Assembly: GCA_050699035.1 (NCBI GenBank)
Contig: JBOHDE010000178.1
Location: 1-8,274 of the forward strand
Length of the DNA: 8,274 bases
Source: WHTB01 sp050699035
Lineage (GTDB): Bacteria > Actinomycetota > Actinomycetes > Propionibacteriales > Nocardioidaceae
Direction of reading: 5' to 3'
In this document: positions 1 through 3,786 of the stretch, piece by piece
How positions within the stretch are numbered: position 1 is the stretch's first letter
Layout of the letters: each line of letters starts with the position of its first letter
Position numbers and translations under genes: made by a program
The notes under the pieces: model-generated
Database searches by the model: none
Told to the model about the DNA's origin: nothing
What the model saw: the letters and a program-made list of their open reading frames with translations, nothing else

Positions 1-154
1 GGTGCTCCTCGGGCGGGGAGTACGGCTGTCGCGACCGCGACCAGGCCGGGCTGTCGCCGCCGTCGGCATCGACCGGTGGGCCGCCTGGCCGACTGCGGTC
101 GGACAGCCTGCGCTCGAGCTCGGACCACGGGATCGGCGGGTTGTGATAGCCCAT
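1..154 (-). CDS. dnaE2: Error-prone DNA polymerase DnaE2, N-terminal 51 codons (partial, runs off left edge)
   Basis: Reading the minus strand from an ATG at 154 gives an open frame to the window edge. It begins MGYHNPPIPWSELERRL and continues through DADGGDSPAWSRSRQPY. This W-x-E-x-E-R opening and the S-x-S/K-R-x-x-Y segment match my recollection of the short N-terminal leader of actinobacterial DnaE2, which precedes the PHP domain; that domain would lie outside the window. DnaE2 is a C-family polymerase that performs damage-induced mutagenic translesion synthesis with ImuA' and ImuB. The gene order imuA'-imuB-dnaE2 on one strand supports the call. No strong Shine-Dalgarno is seen: the nearest purine-rich stretch (GGAG) is about 16 bases upstream, with GGCGGG closer. 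No LexA-type box (TCGAAC-N4-GTTCGA) is visible in the 495 bases upstream. The main uncertainty is that only 51 residues are visible. Confidence 0.8.
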   Translation of the reverse strand, partial: MGYHNPPIPWSELERRLSDRSRPGGPPVDADGGDSPAWSRSRQPYSPPEEH

Positions 155-178
155 CAGCCCGCCACCCGCTCCGCTTCC

Positions 179-501
179 TCGCATCGAGGTTGCACGTATG
201 TCGGGATTCCTTCGCGCCGAGGTTGCGCGAATGACGGTGACAGGTGGGTGGGTCGCGTCCACCGACACTGGTGCCGCGCCAGCCCCCCGACTACTCGCGC
301 CGAGGTTGCACGTGTGTCGCGAGGGTTCAGGGCGGGTTGGTCGCGACCAAGTGAACGAAATGGCGGCCAGCAGACGCTGGTGGCAGCAATATCGTTCACT
401 TCGTGCCAGCGGGGTCTGTGGATCTGGACAAGGCCAACGCTGAGAACACGGGTACGGCGCCAGCCCCCCGAATACTCGCGCCGAGGTTGCACGCATGTCG
501 T
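179..501 (+). repeat. Four irregularly spaced copies of a CGAGGTTGCACG-type unit
   Basis: Copies lie at 179-204, 212-237, 295-320 and 476-501, all in the same orientation, with consensus TCGCGCCGAGGTTGCACG followed by NRTGTCG. The last two are the right ends of longer 50-base units (271-320 and 452-501) that match at 44 of 50 positions by hand alignment. These longer units carry a 27-base core (275-301 and 456-482). In the second, the core has ends GGCGC and GCGCC that can pair around a 17-base loop; in the first, GCGC pairs with GCGC. Spacing is irregular (33, 83 and 181 bases between starts), which does not fit a CRISPR array. A dispersed intergenic repeat family is the likeliest reading. 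Confidence 0.8.
349..401. repeat. Inverted repeat AAGTGAACGA ... TCGTTCACTT
   Basis: Arms at 349-358 and 392-401 are perfect 10-base inverted complements. Inside them a second short stem forms, CCAGC (367-371) with GCTGG (376-380) around AGAC. The whole 53 bases could therefore fold as a two-stage hairpin in either strand's RNA, or bind a dimeric protein. It sits between the two 50-base repeat units, so it may be part of the same mobile or repeated module. Function unknown. Confidence 0.7.
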
Positions 502-537
502 CAGCGGCCGCCCGGAGCTGACCTGCGACCTCTCGTT

Positions 538-593
538 GACTGGCGCGTTGCGTAGGCCCGCTGTCCGGTTTGTCCCTACGGAACGCGCCAGTC
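538..593 (-). terminator. Strong hairpin 56 bases downstream of imuB, candidate terminator or attenuator
   Basis: Left arm 538-556 pairs with right arm 575-593. Twelve pairs (GACTGGCGCGTT) are followed by one G:G mismatch and six more pairs (CGTAGG), around an 18-base loop (557-574). It follows the imuB stop on the same strand and precedes dnaE2. The strand downstream reads AACGAGAGGT, so there is no U tract; this is common for actinobacterial hairpin terminators but makes the call uncertain. It could instead be a dispersed palindromic repeat. If it stops transcription, dnaE2 would be uncoupled from the SOS promoter of imuA'. Confidence 0.55.
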
Positions 594-649
594 GGTGAGG
601 TGGGGTGCCGGTCCCGCCCCGGGAAGGAGGTCGGACCCGGGCCGGCGGG

Positions 650-2203
650 TCAGTCATAGCAGGCCTCCGTCCACCACCGGCCGCCCTCCACGACCAGCAG
701 CCACGCACTGCCGTCGACTCCGACGACCTGGAACCGGGCCAGCCGCCGGGTCGCCGCCTCGTCCCACCAGCGCTCCTCCACCGGCCACGGGCCGGCCCAG
801 GCAGCGACGGGGCGCAGGTCGGTGTCCGGGGCGAACTGCGCCGGCTCCGCGGTGAGGACTCCACGGCCGTCCACCCCGACCGACCGACCGTCGGCCGAGA
901 GCACCACGGCCGGCCTGAGCTCGGGATAGACCGTGGCCGGCAGCGGCGCCGGGAGGCTGCCCGGCCACGGCTGACCCGCGGGCCAGCGCGGACGCGGGCG
1001 GTCGCCCCAGGGCACCAGGGTCTGCCGGTCGGCGGGGCCACGCCCGCCACCGACCACCGGGGTGCCGACGGCGTGGTGGCCCAGCATGCTCTGCACCCGT
1101 GACAGCGCGCGGTGGATCTGCTCGTCCGGCCCACCTCCCCACAGCCCGTCGCCGTGTGCGCCGTGGGTGTCGACCTCGTCGGGGACCAGCCGCACCTGAA
1201 CGACCGGAGCGGTGAGCTCCTCTCCCGACCCGCGGGACCCCTCCAGCTGCCAGCGCACCCGGTCGACGACGTCGACGGCGTCGAACCAGCGCGGATGCAG
1301 CCAACGCCGGGTGTGCACGGCTCCGGAGTCGGTGCGCACCTCGACCCGGAGCGTCGTGCAGACAAGCCCCTGACCGGCCAGCCTCGCGACGAGCGCGTCG
1401 GCCGCCCCCCGGACCGAGAACGCCACCTGGTCGGCCCGGTCGACGGGCGCGTCGAAGGCCACCACCTGGTCGAGCTCCGGCGGCGGACGCCGGGCCGCCA
1501 CCGCCCGCTCGTCTTGCCCCCGTGCCAACCGGTGGGCGAGTGCACCGTCGAGACCGAACCGCGCGAGCACGTCGGCCGCCGGCAGCTCGGCGAACGCGCC
1601 AAGGGTGCGCAGCCCGAGCCGGCGGAGCAGGTCGGCGAGGTCGGGCCGCTCGAGGACGGACACCGGCAGCGGGGCGAGGAACCGCCCCGACCCACCCGGG
1701 GGTACGACGTGCACCCGGTGCTCTCCCGGCGTGGTGGCCCGCGCCGCCTGCTCGGCCGCGAACGGCCCGTCCGCGACCCCGATCCGGCAGTCGGTGACAC
1801 CGGCACCGGCCAGCTGAGCCGCCAGCCGACCGGCCACCGACTCCCCCGCCTCCGCATCGCCGCCGTAGTAGCGGCTCGGCCCTCGGGCCCGGACCGCACA
1901 GGTGCCCGGCCGAACCACCTCGACCCCGGGCACAAGTGCCTCCAGGGCACTCACCACCGGCTCGTACGCCCGGGCGTCCTGGGCCGGGTCGTAGGGCAGG
2001 ACCACGAGGTCGGGGCACCGGGACTGGGCGTCACGGGTGCGGATCCCCCGCTGCACTCCGGACGCCCGCGCGGAAACGGAGCATGCCATCACCCGTCCCC
2101 GGTCGAGCACGGCGACCGGGGCGTCCGCGGGACATCCGGCCGCCTGGCGGGCCACTGTGACCGGCCAGTCGGGGAACCACGTGATCATCGTCCGGACCAG
2201 CAC
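650..2203 (-). CDS. imuB: ImuB, inactive Y-family polymerase-like mutasome adaptor
   Basis: The 517-residue protein has the ImuB opening W-F-P-D-W-P (residues 9-14), the segment RPGTCAVRARGPSRYYGG (98-115), a helix-hairpin-helix-like region (about 189-217), and an ImuB-type ending with V-V-E-G-G-R-W-W-T-E-A-x-Y-D. The catalytic acidic S-x-D-E motif of active Y-family polymerases is not present where RPGTCAV stands, in line with ImuB being a non-catalytic hub that connects DnaE2 and ImuA' to the beta clamp. A partial clamp motif, GDGLWG at 351-356, is discussed in the findings. The GTG start at 2203 lies one base after the imuA' TGA, and the peptide from it (LVRTMITWFPDW) fits family N-termini. 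An ATG at 2188 is the alternative start. A GAGG about 13 bases upstream is a weak ribosome site, so translation is probably coupled to imuA'. Confidence 0.9.
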   Translation of the reverse strand: MLVRTMITWFPDWPVTVARQAAGCPADAPVAVLDRGRVMACSVSARASGVQRGIRTRDAQSRCPDLVVLPYDPAQDARAYEPVVSALEALVPGVEVVRPGTCAVRARGPSRYYGGDAEAGESVAGRLAAQLAGAGVTDCRIGVADGPFAAEQAARATTPGEHRVHVVPPGGSGRFLAPLPVSVLERPDLADLLRRLGLRTLGAFAELPAADVLARFGLDGALAHRLARGQDERAVAARRPPPELDQVVAFDAPVDRADQVAFSVRGAADALVARLAGQGLVCTTLRVEVRTDSGAVHTRRWLHPRWFDAVDVVDRVRWQLEGSRGSGEELTAPVVQVRLVPDEVDTHGAHGDGLWGGGPDEQIHRALSRVQSMLGHHAVGTPVVGGGRGPADRQTLVPWGDRPRPRWPAGQPWPGSLPAPLPATVYPELRPAVVLSADGRSVGVDGRGVLTAEPAQFAPDTDLRPVAAWAGPWPVEERWWDEAATRRLARFQVVGVDGSAWLLVVEGGRWWTEACYD

Positions 2204-2204
2204 G

Positions 2205-2957
2205 TCAGCCCGCTGCCTCGTGCACCCAGCCGGGCTCGGCCGGCTCGACTGGCGTGTCCTCGACCGGCCGGATCTCGCCGTCCGCCCCGGGCAGCCACAG
2301 CCGGGTGCGCCGGGGGCGGACCGCCGTACCCCTGCCCTGCGCCAACACCGTCACCTGCCGGCCGGTGAGGTGACCGTGACCCGCGCCCAGGCCGGACCAG
2401 CTGAGCTCGCTCACCGACAACCGTGCCTCACAGGCCGGCCAGGTGCCGCACACGACCAACACACCGCCGCGGGCCCGCAGCCGCGCCCCCAGCCGGGATG
2501 CCTCAGCCCCGGTCACCTCCCTGTCCGGCCCCGTGTCTGGCCCCGCGTCCGCAGGCGGCTGCACCACGACCAGGGTGAGCGCGTCGACCAGTGCGGCGAG
2601 CGCACTGCGCCAGCCCGCGCCCGGCTCCGGGACGAGGACGACGCGGTCGAGATCCACCCCGAGACCGGCGGCAGCCTCCGCGCCGAAGCCCGGCAGGCCC
2701 ACCACGCCGCACCAGGCACCGGCCGCGGACGGACCGGCCATCAGCGCCATGGCCAGCGCGGTCGATCCGGTCACGGAGTACGCCGCACCGGCGCGCAACG
2801 CACCACCGGGCAGCAGCCCACTCAGCGCCGGATGGGTCTCCAGCGTCCTGGTATCCGACTGCCCACCGTGCAGCCGGCTGACCCGGGCCGCTGCCGACCG
2901 AGCCGCCGCCAGCTTGTCGTCTGACGGCCGGCGGAGCACGGTCGGCAGGTCGTTCAT
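2205..2957 (-). CDS. imuA': ImuA'-type RecA-like mutasome accessory protein
   Basis: From the ATG at 2957 this is 250 residues. It is recognised mainly by position: first gene of an SOS-controlled operon, directly before imuB. Its RecA-like layout also fits: an N-terminal basic helix rich in Ala and Arg (residues 9-28), a segment LPGGALRAGAAYSVTGSTALAM (49-70) at the place of the P-loop, and hydrophobic strands at about 105-110, 128-134 and 166-171. The P-loop is broken: SVTGSTALA has no Gly-Lys-Thr/Ser, so ATP hydrolysis is unlikely. This is expected of actinobacterial ImuA', which supports ImuB and DnaE2 rather than acting as a recombinase. The ATG at 2957 is chosen because a -10 element ends six bases before it. 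The frame stays open upstream to 3236, but that part translates palindromes and repeats and is not believed. An ATG at 2975 would lie inside the LexA box. Confidence 0.82.
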   Translation of the reverse strand: MNDLPTVLRRPSDDKLAAARSAAARVSRLHGGQSDTRTLETHPALSGLLPGGALRAGAAYSVTGSTALAMALMAGPSAAGAWCGVVGLPGFGAEAAAGLGVDLDRVVLVPEPGAGWRSALAALVDALTLVVVQPPADAGPDTGPDREVTGAEASRLGARLRARGGVLVVCGTWPACEARLSVSELSWSGLGAGHGHLTGRQVTVLAQGRGTAVRPRRTRLWLPGADGEIRPVEDTPVEPAEPGWVHEAAG

Positions 2958-2963
2958 CTCTCC

Positions 2964-2992
2964 ATTGTCGAACATACGTTCGAACACGTCAA
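2964..2992 (-). promoter_or_regulatory. SOS promoter of imuA'-imuB (-35, LexA box in spacer, -10)
   Basis: On the minus strand TTGACG (2992-2987) and GACAAT (2969-2964) stand exactly 17 bases apart, a near-ideal sigma70-type promoter. The spacer is almost entirely filled by the LexA box described separately. The -10 ends six bases before the ATG at 2957, so transcription should begin at or next to the A of the start codon and the mRNA should be leaderless, as is common in actinobacteria. The GGAG in between is too close to the ATG to act as a normal Shine-Dalgarno. Confidence 0.8.
2968..2983 (-). promoter_or_regulatory. LexA-binding SOS box
   Basis: TCGAACATACGTTCGA is a palindrome with intact half-sites TCGAAC and GTTCGA separated by four bases. 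It matches the mycobacterial/actinobacterial SOS box pattern that I know as TCGAAC-N4-GTTCGA. Bound LexA would cover the whole promoter spacer and overlap the first bases of the -10, so it should block RNA polymerase until RecA-stimulated LexA self-cleavage. Confidence 0.9.
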
Positions 2993-3019
2993 TCTGGAGT
3001 AGGCCAAACTCTGCGACCC

Positions 3020-3046
3020 GGCGCGAGCAGTCGGGGGGCTGGCGCC
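3020..3046 (-). repeat. Inverted copy of the GGCGCC...GCGCC repeat core
   Basis: Read on the minus strand, these 27 bases match the core at 456-482 at 25 of 27 positions. They start GGCGCCAGCCCCCCGA and end CTCGCGCC. Some similarity continues upstream: a CGGGT-containing stretch precedes both cores. It lies between the SOS promoter and the AT-rich palindromes, in the opposite orientation to the two copies in the imuB-dnaE2 gap, so copies of the element flank the imuA'-imuB pair. Confidence 0.8.
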
Positions 3047-3113
3047 GCACCCGGGTCCGAGGGAAATGACGGTGCTCGGGTGGCGGACTGTCCGTCGGTA
3101 GCGGCGGTCGAGG

Positions 3114-3155
3114 TCGAGGTCGAATTTTGCCCAATTGGGCAAAGTTCGACCTCGA
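3114..3155. repeat. AT-rich palindrome 1 (42 bases, one mismatch)
   Basis: Two 21-base arms meet at 3134/3135 and pair at 20 of 21 positions, the exception being T3125 opposite G3144. The central half-site GAATTTTGCCCAA is shared with palindrome 2. It could be a DNA operator for a dimeric regulator, a cruciform-forming element, or a dispersed repeat. As an intrinsic terminator it is the wrong way round, since T runs lie upstream and A runs downstream of the GC part on both strands. Confidence 0.85.
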
Positions 3156-3173
3156 AACCGCATGGACCGGGTC

Positions 3174-3199
3174 GAATTTTGCCCAATTGGGCAAAATTC
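3174..3199. repeat. AT-rich palindrome 2 (26 bases, perfect)
   Basis: The arms GAATTTTGCCCAA and TTGGGCAAAATTC are perfect inverted complements meeting at 3186/3187. The 30-base stretch 3170-3199 repeats 3118-3147 directly with one difference. Centre-to-centre distance to palindrome 1 is 52 bp, close to five helical turns, so proteins on both sites would face the same side of the DNA. Its distance of about 100 bases from the VOC start would suit an operator, but no regulator gene is present in the window. Confidence 0.85.
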
Positions 3200-3298
3200 T
3201 ACGCACCGTGGACCGGCGGCTGGAGCGCACCGGCATCAGGCACTGCGGTTAGCCTGTGGCCTTGGGGCGGACCCGCTACCTGGCTGAGAGATCCGGAC

Positions 3299-3688
3299 AT
3301 GACCTGTAAGTTCACTGAGCTTGCGATCGACTGTGCCGACCCCCACGGTCTCGCCCGGTTCTGGTGCTCCGTCCTTGGCTACGAGGTGCAAGACGAAACC
3401 GACGGAACTATCACCATCGGCTCCCCGCTGGTGCCTGAAGGCAAGAACCGCGTTGGCCCAGTGCCACCGACGATGACCTTCGCACTCGTGCCCGAGGGCA
3501 AGACCGCCAAGAACAGGCTCCACCTCGACGTCAACCCCACCGACAGAGACCAAGCCGATGAGGTCCGTCGCCTGCTCGACCTCGGTGCTCGACCCGCTGA
3601 CGTCGGCCAGACCGGCGAGGAGAGCTGGGTCTGTCTTGCCGACCCGGAGGGGAACGAGTTCTGCGTCCTTGCGGGTCGCCACCCCTGA
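3299..3688 (+). CDS. VOC family (glyoxalase-like) protein
   Basis: This 129-residue protein is a typical single-domain VOC/glyoxalase-6-like protein. It starts M-T-C-K-F-T-E-L-A-I-D-C-x-D-P, followed by LARFWCSVLGYEV (18-30), LHLDVNPTDRDQADEVRRLL (74-93) and a closing LADPEGNEFCVL (113-124). His75 and Glu120 are at places where VOC proteins often hold metal ligands. Substrate unknown; such proteins are often annotated loosely as glyoxalase or bleomycin-resistance related. The ATG at 3299 is chosen because the family motif starts there; the open frame upstream to 3080 translates the palindromes. A weak GAGAG lies about ten bases before the ATG. It is monocistronic and opposes its neighbours. 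GC is about 64% by hand count over 3301-3660 against roughly 75% around it. A small internal duplication VPEGK occurs at 45-49 and 64-68. Confidence 0.85.
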   Translation: MTCKFTELAIDCADPHGLARFWCSVLGYEVQDETDGTITIGSPLVPEGKNRVGPVPPTMTFALVPEGKTAKNRLHLDVNPTDRDQADEVRRLLDLGARPADVGQTGEESWVCLADPEGNEFCVLAGRHP

Positions 3689-3704
3689 TCGGATGGCCGC
3701 CCCA

Positions 3705-3777
3705 CCTCCCGGTGAGTGTGACGTCTTCGACGCGACACGCCGGCGTGTCTGTCGAAAACGTCACACTCACCGGGAGG
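3705..3777. terminator. Long hairpin between convergent VOC gene and glnD, candidate bidirectional terminator
   Basis: Arms 3705-3731 and 3751-3777 pair at 26 of 27 positions (mismatch C3725 against A3757). The top of the loop holds another stem, GACACG (3734-3739) with CGTGTC (3744-3749). It starts 16 bases after the VOC stop and ends 9 bases beyond the glnD stop, exactly where one structure could end both transcripts. No U tract follows on either strand. The length of the stem far exceeds what termination needs, so it may also be a member of a palindromic repeat family. Confidence 0.75.
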
Positions 3778-3786
3778 GGTGAGCAC

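Larger units (their letters stand above)
155..649. other. Gene-free gap between imuB and dnaE2, filled with repeats and hairpins
   Basis: There is no convincing coding sequence here. The open frames that cross it are made of translated repeat units (for example an AEVAR-like peptide recurring) and resemble no protein I know. The gap holds four copies of a 26-base unit, two of them inside longer 50-base units, a hairpin at 349-401 and a strong hairpin at 538-593. Mutasome operons are usually compact, so nearly 500 bases between imuB and dnaE2 is unusual. Confidence 0.75.
2958..3298. other. Divergent gap between imuA' and the VOC gene
   Basis: This 341-base gap has no gene. It holds the SOS promoter at its left end, an inverted copy of the 27-base repeat core at 3020-3046, a short GTCGAG tandem run (3108-3125), two AT-rich palindromes (3114-3155 and 3174-3199), and about 100 bases leading to the VOC gene. 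The only -10-like hexamer noticed for the VOC gene is TAGCCT at 3250-3255, without a matching -35. Confidence 0.7.

Noticed and set aside
198..443. 81-codon open frame in the imuB-dnaE2 gap
   Set aside because: It consists of translated repeat units. Part of the same peptide (APAPRLLAP) also appears in an open frame at 2989-3186 because of the shared DNA repeat.
179..501. CRISPR array
   Set aside because: Four similar units occur, but spacing is irregular (33, 83 and 181 bases), repeat length varies, and there are no spacers of uniform size or cas genes.
1112..2368. Long plus-strand open frame of 418 codons opposite imuB
   Set aside because: It is a high-GC antisense shadow with Pro/Arg/Gly-rich composition and no recognisable domain, and it overlaps a well-supported gene.
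2975..2975. ATG at 2975 as the imuA' start
   Set aside because: It lies inside the LexA box and upstream of the expected transcript start. The ATG at 2957 fits the promoter.
3174..3199. Intrinsic terminators at the AT-rich palindromes
   Set aside because: T runs precede and A runs follow the GC stem on both strands, the reverse of the A-stem-U layout, and no gene ends there.
3241..3300. TPP riboswitch-like CTGAGAG stretch before the VOC gene
   Set aside because: Only the short CTGAGA element fits. The required downstream thi-box parts and stems are missing before the ATG.
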